IMG/VR virus record: IMGVR_UViG_3300028766_000004
Location: 24,969 to 88,968 of that record
Length of the DNA stretch: 64,000 bases
From: a virus
Strand: one strand, 5' to 3'
This document shows positions 1 to 10,006 of the stretch, piece by piece (position 1 is the first letter of the stretch; each line of letters starts with the position of its first letter). The position numbers were made by a program, and so were the translations under genes. The notes under the pieces are model-generated. The model was not told the origin of the DNA, did no database searches, and was given only the letters and a program-made list of their open reading frames with translations.

Positions 1-80
1 GCTTCCAGAACTACATCGGCGGCTGCCGCAGCGACTGCTTCCTGTACTGTTTCTTGATCTACCACGTTTGGTTCCTCCAT
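1..80 (-). CDS. Start of a tail gene, cut by the window edge
   Basis: The first 26 codons of a gene that runs off the left end. It begins MEEPNVVDQETVQEA and continues with an alanine-rich stretch. The ATG lies seven bases after the stop of the baseplate J gene. In P2- and Mu-like tails the gene after J is the gpI-like baseplate protein or a tail fibre, but too little is present to choose. I see no clear ribosome binding site, so translation may be coupled to the gene before it. Confidence 0.5.
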   Translation of the reverse strand, partial: MEEPNVVDQETVQEAVAAAAADVVLE

Positions 81-86
81 TGTGGG

Positions 87-1274
87 TTACGATATTGTTA
101 TTGTTCCGGCCTTTATAACTGTTTGAGAGTTACCTGGAATCACATCTCCTGAAGGCGTTGATAATACGCAATTATACATTCCGTTTTGTCCCATAACCAG
201 CGAAATAAGTTCGTTATAAATTAACGAATCTCCCGGTTTAAGTGTTGACATATACTGCACAACACTTGCCGCTATCGCCGCTTCGGCATTGCTATCTAGA
301 ATATACCCGGATAACCATGTTGTTTGTAGAACAAAGTTCTGAGGTTGTTCTGTGGCTGCAATGGTTGTGGCTACTATACCAGCGGCTTTATACCCCGGCA
401 ATCTGTTCCCATCCGAGTCTGTATACCCATATATGATGTTTTGACAGTTTGCGACCAGGGCAGCAGAAGTAGAACCTAACCCGTTGTAAATGTATATATT
501 TACGTGTCCGATTGGATTAGAACCGTCTAGTACGTATGGTTCTACAGCTGTACAACTTTTAACTTGTTCTATGATGTTGCCATTGGAGTCTGTCACTACA
601 GCTAAAGAAGCGCCATATTCTATAGCCCCCAAAGTGCCTCTAGATAAACTTTGTAGATATGCCGCAAATCTTACTTTCTGACTAGCAGAACTTTCTTGAT
701 CAGCTCCATTCACAAACGGAAATTGGTTAGTAACGACATAGACCGCATCTGCAACCACCGGAAGATTGTCAACTGGCACAGTGATTGTATTAGCAACAGC
801 GTTTCCAACGATTCCAGCTGTATTAGAGATAACCATAACCAATTGTGATGTTGCTCCAGCAGGCCATACCGTATCAGAAACTACACTATACGTAACACTA
901 GCTATAGATGAAGCGGTTACAGTCGACCCTGTGGATGGAACCTGAAAGCGAGTTCCAGCTGGTATAACAATCGCCGATGTAGGAGCTATTGGGGTCGTTG
1001 TTCCTGCAACTACTAGTGATAATAGCAATTGACCTGATGAGGCGATTGGAGGTAACGGTGGAAAATCAAAGCTATTATAGATTGCTGTATCGATGCCCTC
1101 GAGAATACCACGGAGCATCATATGATAGAACTGTTCAAGTTCTTCAGCAAAAGCTTCCAACATGGTACGAGTCTTCGAACCAATATTAAAATCGGTGAGC
1201 GTAGATGTGGATTGAGCTACCGATTGTATCAGGCTGGCTGTAATATTGGCGAAATTACGGATGTAGAAAGCGAT
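87..1274 (-). CDS. Baseplate J-like wedge protein, probable AUC start
   Basis: Baseplate wedge protein of the gpJ (T4 gp6/gp47-like) family, which forms the ring that holds the tail fibres and triggers sheath contraction. The first ATG is at 1163, but the frame is open back to a TAG just before 1287. The added 37 residues (ending DFNIGSKTRT before MLEAFAEELE) look like the usual gpJ N-terminus. The only well-placed ribosome binding site, GGGAGG at 1282-1287, sits seven bases before an ATC codon at 1272-1274, and no ATG, GTG or TTG lies in frame between. I therefore extend the gene to 1274 (395 residues). The family call rests on this N-terminal pattern and on position after the gp25-like gene. 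Confidence 0.75.
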   Translation of the reverse strand: MAFYIRNFANITASLIQSVAQSTSTLTDFNIGSKTRTMLEAFAEELEQFYHMMLRGILEGIDTAIYNSFDFPPLPPIASSGQLLLSLVVAGTTTPIAPTSAIVIPAGTRFQVPSTGSTVTASSIASVTYSVVSDTVWPAGATSQLVMVISNTAGIVGNAVANTITVPVDNLPVVADAVYVVTNQFPFVNGADQESSASQKVRFAAYLQSLSRGTLGAIEYGASLAVVTDSNGNIIEQVKSCTAVEPYVLDGSNPIGHVNIYIYNGLGSTSAALVANCQNIIYGYTDSDGNRLPGYKAAGIVATTIAATEQPQNFVLQTTWLSGYILDSNAEAAIAASVVQYMSTLKPGDSLIYNELISLVMGQNGMYNCVLSTPSGDVIPGNSQTVIKAGTITIS

Positions 1275-1280
1275 ACGTCT

Positions 1281-1287
1281 ACCTCCC
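1281..1287 (-). promoter_or_regulatory. Ribosome binding site that sets the baseplate J start
   Basis: On the minus strand this reads GGGAGGT, seven bases before ATC at 1274. It lies just after the TAA of the upstream gp25-like gene (1296-1298). It is well matched to 16S rRNA, yet no normal start codon follows at the right distance, which is the case for AUC initiation or a base-call error. Confidence 0.6.
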
Positions 1288-1295
1288 AGCTATTT

Positions 1296-2609
1296 TTATA
1301 CTGCTGGAATTACGAAATTGAAGTTCTGCGATATATTTAACAAATCTATATTAGCGCTAGCAGACACTCGCAATGTATCAGCATATAGATTAACATTAAC
1401 ATTAGTTACAGACGAAACTCTAGGGTCTTGTGATAGAGTTCTATTTATTTCATATGCAGCAAAAACCAAAAGAGAATCGTTATCTATCGAACCGACATAA
1501 TCCAGCAGTCTATCTCCATATTCAGGATGATAGTGAAGCGAGCTAGTTTCTGTGGTCAATCTGTGTGCAAGCGCTTGATTAAGATTCATCATGCCTGAAA
1601 ACGACAATAAATCTCCGTTCGTATCTGCCCATAGCTGACCATAAGCGTCTAATGCAATATCTTCCCCAAGAATGTCATAAAGACTATTCGCATTATAATT
1701 GTTGTTTTGGATATTCGATTGGCTCGAGCTGTTCGATGGTATGAGAATATAGCTACCTGGGCTGACGACTCTAGACGTAATATTTATCGCTGCAGATAAC
1801 ACGTTTACAACGAACCCAGATTCGTAAGTATTTTGAAGCGGCGATGATAAAACCACTATCGATTGAGTGTTGTCCCCAGTTACCGAGTCTACCGTCACCA
1901 AATCTGAAAGAACCTGTGATTGCCCATTCGTTAACGGACTTGTCAAATTGAAATATAGTGTAGACCCAATGGATAACAATTGGCTCAATCCATTGATATA
2001 GATTGTTGAAGTTCCAGCCTTAGCCTTTTGGGTCAGATAAACATTGAAATTTGTTTGTCCCATCAAAACGTTCTGGTCGCTGCTGATATATGGATATGTC
2101 AATTTGTTCATATCCGCTATGACTTCCCAATTTGAAGCATCTCCGGTCATTTGAGCTGCTATACCCTGCAAATTATCAAAAGGTTTAATTTGGTAAACTT
2201 GCATGTTGTTTATCGTCATCGAGTACGGGTCTGTGGTTGTAGCTGTGAATTGACTGGCGTTTGGAATCTGTATCGCATTAACCATACTTTGTATATCTGC
2301 CAAAGATATCAAGCCTTGTTGATCAATGGTAAATATCACAGAATTAGATGGACCGTTATTCGGATCGTCTATATATATTGTCGCTCCTCCTAACGAGAAA
2401 GTAGCGAAATAAGATGGTAAAACATAAGCATATAGGTAAGTATTGTCTACATAAACTGTGGCATGATTTCCGTTTCCGTCCAAAAGAACTTCACCGCCGA
2501 ACACAATATCACTATCACCTGTAAAGTTGGTTCCTCGCACAGCGAACAAGAACTGTGAGCCTCCAGCAACCACGTAATCAGGTGTTATCGATGCTATGAC
2601 GGGAACCAT
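1296..2609 (-). CDS. TIG / LysM-like / gp25-like baseplate fusion
   Basis: 437 residues with three recognisable parts. Residues about 1-95 resemble an IPT/TIG immunoglobulin-like domain (opens VIASITPDYVVAGGSQFLFAVR style). Residues about 130-190 contain a LysM-like stretch (YQIKPFDNLQGIA ... WEVIADMN). The C-terminal 120 residues match T4 gp25/P2 W wedge proteins: GEDIALD, then SGMMNLNQALAHRL, then HPEYGDRLLDYVG and an EINRTLSQDPRV segment. gp25-like proteins link wedges to the hub and start sheath assembly. The fusion probably merges peptidoglycan or hub contact with the wedge. RBS AGGTAGG overlaps the stop of the gene upstream. Confidence 0.8.
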   Translation of the reverse strand: MVPVIASITPDYVVAGGSQFLFAVRGTNFTGDSDIVFGGEVLLDGNGNHATVYVDNTYLYAYVLPSYFATFSLGGATIYIDDPNNGPSNSVIFTIDQQGLISLADIQSMVNAIQIPNASQFTATTTDPYSMTINNMQVYQIKPFDNLQGIAAQMTGDASNWEVIADMNKLTYPYISSDQNVLMGQTNFNVYLTQKAKAGTSTIYINGLSQLLSIGSTLYFNLTSPLTNGQSQVLSDLVTVDSVTGDNTQSIVVLSSPLQNTYESGFVVNVLSAAINITSRVVSPGSYILIPSNSSSQSNIQNNNYNANSLYDILGEDIALDAYGQLWADTNGDLLSFSGMMNLNQALAHRLTTETSSLHYHPEYGDRLLDYVGSIDNDSLLVFAAYEINRTLSQDPRVSSVTNVNVNLYADTLRVSASANIDLLNISQNFNFVIPAV

Positions 2610-2610
2610 A

Positions 2611-3963
2611 TTACCTACCTATAAGTTTCAAAATCATATCAACCGAATTCATATCTTTAGCTGCTGTCGTATTAGCAACGCTAATCTGGTTAACTGCGGT
2701 TTGTATGCCGCTTGTATTGGCTGCAGCTGTTACAGCTATAAATGTATTAGGCGTGTCTTCTGCTATTGAGTATATTGCTCCAACATATGGAGGAACAGGG
2801 CCAGAACTTACAAGATTTGTTGGTACAGTTATCCCCATCGGAGTAACCTGTGTAGCGAGTGTAGACGCATCTTTCATAAATTGTGTTGTGTCTTTCCACG
2901 CCAATTGAGCTGTGACACTCATCGTATTGAATGATGTTCCATTTTGAGCAATCATCATCGCTCCGCCAATAGAATTAAACGTTTCTTGAGCCATCATCGT
3001 TAAACCAGGCGTACTAGATGGATTGACAACCGATAACAAACCGCCTATACCACCACCCGCGTATGCTACTTGATTAAGGACTTCCATAGCAACCATCACA
3101 TCTGAAGCAACAGCTGCAATAGTAGATAGAATGCTTCCCAATTTTGACCAGAACCCACTAGGAGACGATGAATTATTCTTATTGATCGTAACTGGAGGCC
3201 TCGAGTTGTTGGAGTTTACAACTTGAAAATCAGTGTTTTCTTGTGTAACTATAAACGACGCTTCATACATGTGAAGCAGCGGATTTGATTTGTTTCTGAG
3301 CAACTTGAACTGTTCTGGAACAACGTAATGAACCATTCTGTGTAATTTGTCGATGATATGTACTGTTAATTTTTGCTCCAACTGAGATTGAGGAAAGTTG
3401 GCAGAGTTTGTGTCTCTCAAAAGGAAGTAATTATCAAACAAATTTTTCAGAGCCATCACGTTCGCATATCCGTCTTGGGCTTGAGATGTGGACCCACTAA
3501 AATTGTGCGTTCTCCATCCAGTATTCCCACGTAACGTAAGCCTCACAATTGTTTTACCCCACACATCTACGAATGCACCGCTCATTGTTTGGGTGGCGTT
3601 TACACGATATGGAGTATCTAATACGAAATCATCAGGATTGATATTCATCGTCACAGTTGTTGGAACCGTGGTTCCACTCAAGCTATTCGACAACATCACG
3701 GTGAAATGATTGACGTGGCCTAACCACGATACAACATTGACAGGGGATGTACTATTCGTCCACCCATTTTCAGAAACGTTGGCATTGGCTAAAGCGGATG
3801 AATAAGGAGGCCCGAGAGTTGGAGTTGTTGCAGCTGATAACCCAGAATACGTTGAATCCGTGGTAAATGGCGCTGGTGTTGTGGTTACCGCTGCGGAGCT
3901 CAGCGGCGTTCCATACGTGGATGCCGTCAATGGTGTGCCACTACCAGCACCAGTAATAGACAT
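2611..3963 (-). CDS. Baseplate/tail-tip protein
   Basis: 450 residues, placed between the spike and the gp25-like protein, one base from the next start. The N-terminal 70 residues are Ser/Thr/Pro-rich with little predicted structure. Residues about 80-250 form a beta-rich domain with a GHVNHFTVML strand and a WGKTIVRLTLRGNTGWR stretch resembling tail-tube-like proteins of contractile systems that carry LysM domains. A glycine-rich hydrophobic patch follows near 270-310. The role is inferred mainly from position; it may be the adaptor that links tube or hub to wedge. No enzymatic motif is seen. Confidence 0.6.
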   Translation of the reverse strand: MSITGAGSGTPLTASTYGTPLSSAAVTTTPAPFTTDSTYSGLSAATTPTLGPPYSSALANANVSENGWTNSTSPVNVVSWLGHVNHFTVMLSNSLSGTTVPTTVTMNINPDDFVLDTPYRVNATQTMSGAFVDVWGKTIVRLTLRGNTGWRTHNFSGSTSQAQDGYANVMALKNLFDNYFLLRDTNSANFPQSQLEQKLTVHIIDKLHRMVHYVVPEQFKLLRNKSNPLLHMYEASFIVTQENTDFQVVNSNNSRPPVTINKNNSSSPSGFWSKLGSILSTIAAVASDVMVAMEVLNQVAYAGGGIGGLLSVVNPSSTPGLTMMAQETFNSIGGAMMIAQNGTSFNTMSVTAQLAWKDTTQFMKDASTLATQVTPMGITVPTNLVSSGPVPPYVGAIYSIAEDTPNTFIAVTAAANTSGIQTAVNQISVANTTAAKDMNSVDMILKLIGR

Positions 3964-3965
3964 AT

Positions 3966-5090
3966 CTAACCAGCCTTCGTAATGCTCGTAGCATCCGTAG
4001 TAGTAATCTGTTGATCAGGTGTCGTTGTCGGACTACCTGTGCCAGTACAAGTGTGCTTATGGCTATTAAACTTATCAGCAACCTTTTTATACAGCAGAAG
4101 ATTATCCAATTGTGAAGCGTTCGGTCCCAAAATTATGCTGTTTTGCTTTGCGGAATCGGTTTTAACCGTAATGGTCGTATTCGACTCAGCGGTTAATTGC
4201 CCTTTAACCGATTGCAGCGTGACATCACCAGCAACACTCTGCAGTATAACATTCCCTCCCGCAATAATCTTCACCTGATTATTAGCTGAACTCGCACTGC
4301 TGGTATCCATCGGAGTGTTGATTACAACGTTTCCTGTAGCTTTATCGATCTGTATCAGAACAGTTCCTTGTGCAGTGACAACCTCCAATTGGGCGTATAA
4401 CTTACGGCTATTATTCAGGTTCCCATCAACACCCTTCTTCAGTTGGGTGTTCCACGCCATATTTGTCGGTTTTCCGTTCATGACGGATTTCCTATTACCC
4501 TTGCTCAAATCGACATGCACAGCGCCATCAACTGGTTGCGTCGGGGTCTCAGCTAATCTAAAGAAAGAACCATTAGGGTGTGCCCATTCATAATTTCCAT
4601 CCACATCAGTAAAACTGTAAACATCGCTATTTGTTCTACTTATTGTAGCTCCAGCCAGTTTCTTAATTTGTGTTGTGGTTGGGGCTGGTAAACCGGGAGG
4701 AATATTCTGAGGGTCGAACAGCATTTGAGAGCGTTGTGGGAATAGGAACCCAAGACAAACCCACGAACTTTGTCCAAGATTGGCGTCTAATTTATCTATA
4801 ACAGCGTATACATAATTAGAAGTTGGATCATCCAAATCTGGATTATTAGAAGATAAACTTTCATACTTATATACATTAGGAACCTGTTTAGTGGTTCCAT
4901 CATAAGACAACACAGTTCCAGCCTTATTTCCAACAGTTTTAAGCACTGGAAGCGAAATCATTCCACCATTCGTAGATGCACCAAGAGTGGGTACATGGAC
5001 ACCATAGATGATTCCGCAACCCTGCTCAAGAAGCACATCTATAGTGTGAGCGCTGTAATCAACGTTAATAACTTTTCCTTGACGGGCCAT
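3966..5090 (-). CDS. Baseplate spike protein (gpV/gp5-like)
   Basis: 374 residues. The N-terminus (about 1-110) is consistent with the OB-fold of gpV/gp5 spikes. The middle and C-terminal part (about 255-330) has alternating short strands such as VKIIAGGNVILQSVAGDVTL followed by QSVKGQLTAES, the pattern of the trimeric beta-helix of membrane-piercing spikes. It ends with an HKHTCTGTG segment where some phages have metal-binding apex residues. It lies between the hub and the rest of the baseplate, as expected. No lysozyme domain is seen. Start ATG follows the hub stop by three bases. Confidence 0.75.
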   Translation of the reverse strand: MARQGKVINVDYSAHTIDVLLEQGCGIIYGVHVPTLGASTNGGMISLPVLKTVGNKAGTVLSYDGTTKQVPNVYKYESLSSNNPDLDDPTSNYVYAVIDKLDANLGQSSWVCLGFLFPQRSQMLFDPQNIPPGLPAPTTTQIKKLAGATISRTNSDVYSFTDVDGNYEWAHPNGSFFRLAETPTQPVDGAVHVDLSKGNRKSVMNGKPTNMAWNTQLKKGVDGNLNNSRKLYAQLEVVTAQGTVLIQIDKATGNVVINTPMDTSSASSANNQVKIIAGGNVILQSVAGDVTLQSVKGQLTAESNTTITVKTDSAKQNSIILGPNASQLDNLLLYKKVADKFNSHKHTCTGTGSPTTTPDQQITTTDATSITKAG

Positions 5091-5093
5091 ATT

Positions 5094-6740
5094 TTAATAT
5101 CCGTAATCAGCATAACGTGGATCGTCCTGCATTCTGTCTAAATGAGCTTCCCCACGAGTCAATGTTAGCATCGTCAACCACGATTCCATAGGAGTGAAAT
5201 TCTGATGCACTTCTTCCACATAAAAAACGTGAACCATCGTGTCGAGTCGTTCATCCCAAAACGCTACAAACATTCCAGCTCGTATATCTTCTCGCCCACG
5301 AATAACCATCGAACCTTGTTCTAATTGCGAATTGTGTTCAAAGGCATTAAACAAAGTCATTGCCAGTTGCTGCCCAACCTTAAACATGTCGGAAGTAGTT
5401 ATATTCGAACCAAAATCGCTTCTGTAAAAAGCATTAGTATCTTCCAAACTACCAATTGTTTTTGGGTCCACTGATAGCAACTTGCTAGTGATTAGCAATT
5501 TTCTAAAACCAAACAACTCCATCCTAGAATATTCAAGCTTTGTCGATTGAGGAAGAGTCACGCCAGTATCAGTAAACGAACTAGTATCAACCGTAAAATG
5601 TGGATTAAGGTTAGTAAGCTGCCCCATCGCTTGAGATTCGAATGATTCTCCAATCCCACTATTCGTAGCATTAACCATGATATAGTTCCACACTTCTTGG
5701 TCGCTGCGACCTAAGTTATAGTTTACTATTTCACTTTGATCTATGAATATTGGCAATCCCTTCGCACATGCATCTATACTCCGTGAACCCAGTGGGGTGT
5801 ACGTAGGGCCAGTTCCACTAAAACTGGTGGTTCCTACCCATTCCCTGTCTCTATCTCGCCAAGGGGTTGGTCTGAACACTAAGTAAGTGCCATCTGGAGC
5901 ATCATCTGTGAATATCTCGATAAACGGCTTTCCAGTGAATTCGTTAAACAAGTCCGACACAGACATTTCCGTCGAGGCTATTGATGGGTCAACTACTCTG
6001 AGGCTATAACTCGCTACGTCATCACCTATCCCTTGGGCAGCTCTATTTCCGTCTACACCATCCACATCAACATCTAATTCAAAAGGTGCTGCAATATTAA
6101 CTGAGGATATTATGTCGTTGCTTTCGGAGCCGTTAGCTGAAGATGAATTACTCTGCGTCTGATTCCTGTTAGTGGTTGTTTTTAGAATGTTCTGAAAAGT
6201 TGGCGTGACAACTTCATTCCACACCATTGTTACTATCTTGGATGGGGTGCAATTACCCTGCAAAATATCGATTCCATATCCAAAAAACAACGGCGATGTA
6301 GTCCCAGAAGCAGCGAACACTTGACTCGGGTCTAAAGCATAAACATAATGTATTACAGCATTTTTAATAGCTTTTCCATAATTCTCTCCAGAAATAACAA
6401 TCGATCTAACAGGCTTTCCGCTAGACATATCTAGCGATTTAGATATGGTGGTTACGAAACCCCTCATGATGGTTGTATAATCTTTCGATTCACGCTTCAT
6501 CCTTATTTCACAATAAACCATCGGTTCTATCATATCGTATAGCGTTGCACCGTTAGTATCATCTCTTGGAACAAGGGTGATTCTAAAACTATTCGTCAAA
6601 TCCTTACACGTAGCCTGCGTCTCTATTTTAGTCACGTAACCAAGCTGGTTGAATCCAGTGCTAAATGATTGTATTCCTGATGGAAGACCGAGAATTACAT
6701 CGTATTTTGGATTGAACGTGTTGATATTGCTTGTGCTCAT
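5094..6740 (-). CDS. Baseplate hub protein (gpD/gp27-like)
   Basis: 548 residues directly downstream of the tape measure gene. Gene order, size and the beta-rich N-terminus with a VRSIVISGENYGKAI segment fit hub proteins of the P2 gpD/T4 gp27/XkdQ group, which form the ring between the tube and the spike. A glutamine/serine/asparagine-rich linker (about 190-205) separates two halves. A PFIEIFTDDAPDGTYLVFRP segment (about 290-310) is typical of these hubs. No catalytic motif is visible. The assignment is by pattern and context. Confidence 0.7.
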   Translation of the reverse strand: MSTSNINTFNPKYDVILGLPSGIQSFSTGFNQLGYVTKIETQATCKDLTNSFRITLVPRDDTNGATLYDMIEPMVYCEIRMKRESKDYTTIMRGFVTTISKSLDMSSGKPVRSIVISGENYGKAIKNAVIHYVYALDPSQVFAASGTTSPLFFGYGIDILQGNCTPSKIVTMVWNEVVTPTFQNILKTTTNRNQTQSNSSSANGSESNDIISSVNIAAPFELDVDVDGVDGNRAAQGIGDDVASYSLRVVDPSIASTEMSVSDLFNEFTGKPFIEIFTDDAPDGTYLVFRPTPWRDRDREWVGTTSFSGTGPTYTPLGSRSIDACAKGLPIFIDQSEIVNYNLGRSDQEVWNYIMVNATNSGIGESFESQAMGQLTNLNPHFTVDTSSFTDTGVTLPQSTKLEYSRMELFGFRKLLITSKLLSVDPKTIGSLEDTNAFYRSDFGSNITTSDMFKVGQQLAMTLFNAFEHNSQLEQGSMVIRGREDIRAGMFVAFWDERLDTMVHVFYVEEVHQNFTPMESWLTMLTLTRGEAHLDRMQDDPRYADYGY

Positions 6741-6742
6741 AA

Positions 6743-9700
6743 TTACTTAGTTCCAGATGGTGACAAGGTCTTAACAGAGGTACTCGCCTTGTTATGATTC
6801 AATTTAGAGAAATTCATAGTTCCAACAGTCGTTTGCTTAGACTGTCCTCCATCAGGCATCGTCAAATTCAATACTGAAAAGTGACTAAACTCAAGAGATT
6901 CTCTATTATCTTTAGCTATTTGTCTTAAAGCATTATGTATTTCTGTCGCTGTCATTACAGGTTTTTTTTCTACAGGTTTTTTTTCTACAGAACTTTGAAA
7001 TCCACCAACAGCGCCAGCTCTTGATACGGAATTTGCGAACACTGTAACTTGCTCACCTTCTCTTCCTTGATCTGATTCATGACGATGTCCCCAATTTGCA
7101 TATACCTGCCCAAATTCAGCACCGGCTGTTAATGAGTCTAACCTTCCACCATGTGCGGAAACTATTTTACGCAATTCGTCTTCATCGTGGAACGCTCCAC
7201 CGCTAGCTCTAAGCGCATACTCAACTTCAGACCTTAATTTTACATTATTTGGGTCTAACCCAACCCTTTTCAAAATACCTTCAGCTTGGTCTATGTAGTC
7301 TTTCTTATATAACTTCATCTGAAAATCTTTAGTATTTTGAAGAATACGCCTCAGCGTACTACCAGTTTTATTCCCTTGTTCACCCCAATGTTCTTCATTA
7401 CCCCAATCAGACTCGACGGAAGCAATGTCTTTAACCAATAACTTGTTTTCGAGGGGATTTAATCCAAGTGTATTATCATTTGCAGCAACTCTAGCACTAT
7501 TAAGAAAATGTGCCAAAGAACTATCTTGATAACCTTTACCACTCCAATTAGCGAATCCAGCATTAACTATAGTACGCCCTGTTTTTGGGTCGTTAAGTGG
7601 GTCGTTGTTGATATCAGTGAAGGATTTATCTAATGTCATCATATGCTCAGCAGCTGCAGCTTTGGCATACTCTTCAAAATTAGCTCGCTCTGTCTCAGAG
7701 CCGTGAGCTGCTCCATTACTAGCTAATACACTCTCGAAAGACTTAGCCCATGCAGTATTTCCTGATGAAATAAATTTATTATTCTTAAAATCGTTAGCAG
7801 TCTCTTGTCCAGCAACACCCCATTGTTTAGCATCGATAGATGCTTGAACTGCTTCTTGGACATCTTTCTTACTCCCACCAGAAAACCAACTAACAGCCGC
7901 AGCTGACATCCTTATAAGTGGATCAGTCATCGACTGTACATATTGGCTAATGTCAACCACAGCCTTTCTAGCCTCATCTTCGTTATTCGTGGATTTAATA
8001 TTCTGTGTTGCACTAGCTACCGCTTGAACTATTTCTTCAGTCGTTTTTCCATCCTTTTTTGCGATGTCGTACACTGCTTGTATCGTTTTTGCGTCTCCCG
8101 TACTAAGTGTTTGAATAAGGTTTTCAATGGCTTTATTAGCTGAAGTTTCCTTATCTCCCTTCGTAACACGTAAATTATTCCCCAAATCCTCAACGAATCG
8201 AGTCAGACCAGGACTATTCATCAAGTTCATATCTTTCAAACCGTATATGTTCATAGCACTCTTCGGGTTGAGTGGGTCTAAGTCTCCATGTTTTTTCATC
8301 TCAATCATACTGAATGCTTGAGACATATTAATCCCAGTTTGATTACTTAACGTCTGCATCGCATAATCAACACTCCCGCCACTAGCACTTAAATATTTTG
8401 CAATTAGCTTATCCAGCATTTCAGCAGAGTGTTGTTGTCCGTCGGCAAACTTAGCCTCAAATCCTTGAGACCTAGTCAATTGAACATCACCTGTGTAATT
8501 TAATTTTCTAACACCATCAACGACACCACTGCCGCCACCATACTCTCGCATCATGTCTTGAACAACTGCCGAGCTGATCAAATAACCAAATGGAGATTTA
8601 GGATTAGATATACTTTGATCTATACTTCCAATTACCTGTGCAGCATATTTACCTTTTAATCCAGGGCCGCTAAAATCACTTCCAGATACACTCCCCATCA
8701 TACCAGCGAGCTGCAAAGCATTTGGACCGTTAACACTCTGTGAACGTCCTATTCCAACCAGGTCTTGGATTCCTTTAAGCATCTCTTCTTCAAGGCCAGC
8801 CATTTTTCCAGTTCCGATGGCATCTGCTACTGATAAGGCAAACTTATTTTGTTCTTGACCACTAGAGCTTACAGCACCTTCACGAACCATCTGAGCGTTA
8901 AATTGGGATGTAGAGTTCAAATCCATCCCATACGCTCTGCCCATGATAGCCGAACTATTCAACACACTTCCAAAATCACCCCAAGCCCTCTTACCCATTC
9001 CTCGCATCGACTCGCCCATGCCGATACGTTCTTCCCTAGTTATTCCAAGACCATCCACAGCACTTGTCATTTCACTTCTAAAATCATTTGTGTTCTGACC
9101 TTGAGCAGCGGTCATCTTCCACAAATCACCTTCACGGACTTGCCATTCATACGTCTTTTTAAGTTGCTGACTGACATATTGAACAGCGGTAACTGCTCCC
9201 ATCAACGCTAATCCAATCCCGGCAGTACTTGCAGCTGCGCCAAGACCGCCTGTGAGCGCTGCAGCAGATACTTCTTCCCCTGCTATAGCAGTACCTGCCT
9301 GAGTAGCTCTATACCCCTGAAATAATTTAACGGATTTATCAGCGCTCTCCATCATCATAGCTCTACCATAACGATGGGTTCCCGTCATAATACCACTACT
9401 AGCTAACGTTCTCGCAAACCCGTACTTCAAGACACGGAAAGACTCTCTCTCCTCATCTTTTCCCTGATCATCTATGTCTTTTTTTAAATTTTGCCTAGCC
9501 CATGAAGAATACTTAACTGATAATCTTGAAGTGTTCTCCACTATCCGTATTCTTTCCCGAGCTTGTTGAGCTTCTCTAATCGATGCATTACGAGATGCAA
9601 CAGCATCATCCTTCATCGCCTTTTTTTTGGCTGCGAATGCGTCACCTTCAGCTGTTTTTAATGATTTTTGCTGTTTTATTTGTAAATTTAACGATTCTAT

Positions 9701-10006
9701 CGTCTTGGTGTAGCCTATTTGAGATTCTTTAGCATATCTTATAGTTTGGCGAGCTTGTTCTTTCTGAACATCAGCTAGCCTAATAGCACCTTTTGAAAAA
9801 TCTTTTAGGCGTTTATCAGCTGCTTTATAATCACCACCAGTAACGGCATCAGATGCATTCTGTAACATAGATTGAAGATATGCGTTGTTTGCACCAGCAG
9901 AAGAATCCTCATTTGGATTAGGTACTGCAGCAGCTTGCTTAGAGGCTTGCTGCTGCATGATATTGAAATTAGGATCGTTGAATGCTCCGCCGTTATTATT
10001 TGGCAT
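6743..10006 (-). CDS. Tail tape measure protein
   Basis: 1087 residues, the longest gene of the tail block and immediately after the tail chaperones, as expected of the tape measure, which sets tail length and leaves with the DNA. Residues about 60-200 are charged and coiled-coil-like; about 235-275 is a hydrophobic Ala/Gly-rich segment that could insert in membrane; the rest is mostly helical. Near the C-terminus a VEKKP unit is repeated, encoded by a direct DNA repeat with T8 runs near 6960-6990. The ATG overlaps the chaperone stop and has RBS GAGG nine bases upstream. No peptidase or transglycosylase motif is obvious. Confidence 0.88.
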   Translation of the reverse strand: MPNNNGGAFNDPNFNIMQQQASKQAAAVPNPNEDSSAGANNAYLQSMLQNASDAVTGGDYKAADKRLKDFSKGAIRLADVQKEQARQTIRYAKESQIGYTKTIESLNLQIKQQKSLKTAEGDAFAAKKKAMKDDAVASRNASIREAQQARERIRIVENTSRLSVKYSSWARQNLKKDIDDQGKDEERESFRVLKYGFARTLASSGIMTGTHRYGRAMMMESADKSVKLFQGYRATQAGTAIAGEEVSAAALTGGLGAAASTAGIGLALMGAVTAVQYVSQQLKKTYEWQVREGDLWKMTAAQGQNTNDFRSEMTSAVDGLGITREERIGMGESMRGMGKRAWGDFGSVLNSSAIMGRAYGMDLNSTSQFNAQMVREGAVSSSGQEQNKFALSVADAIGTGKMAGLEEEMLKGIQDLVGIGRSQSVNGPNALQLAGMMGSVSGSDFSGPGLKGKYAAQVIGSIDQSISNPKSPFGYLISSAVVQDMMREYGGGSGVVDGVRKLNYTGDVQLTRSQGFEAKFADGQQHSAEMLDKLIAKYLSASGGSVDYAMQTLSNQTGINMSQAFSMIEMKKHGDLDPLNPKSAMNIYGLKDMNLMNSPGLTRFVEDLGNNLRVTKGDKETSANKAIENLIQTLSTGDAKTIQAVYDIAKKDGKTTEEIVQAVASATQNIKSTNNEDEARKAVVDISQYVQSMTDPLIRMSAAAVSWFSGGSKKDVQEAVQASIDAKQWGVAGQETANDFKNNKFISSGNTAWAKSFESVLASNGAAHGSETERANFEEYAKAAAAEHMMTLDKSFTDINNDPLNDPKTGRTIVNAGFANWSGKGYQDSSLAHFLNSARVAANDNTLGLNPLENKLLVKDIASVESDWGNEEHWGEQGNKTGSTLRRILQNTKDFQMKLYKKDYIDQAEGILKRVGLDPNNVKLRSEVEYALRASGGAFHDEDELRKIVSAHGGRLDSLTAGAEFGQVYANWGHRHESDQGREGEQVTVFANSVSRAGAVGGFQSSVEKKPVEKKPVMTATEIHNALRQIAKDNRESLEFSHFSVLNLTMPDGGQSKQTTVGTMNFSKLNHNKASTSVKTLSPSGTK

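Noticed and set aside
87-1163. Baseplate J start at the first ATG (1163)
   Set aside because: It would remove 37 residues that match the family N-terminus, and there is no RBS before 1163.
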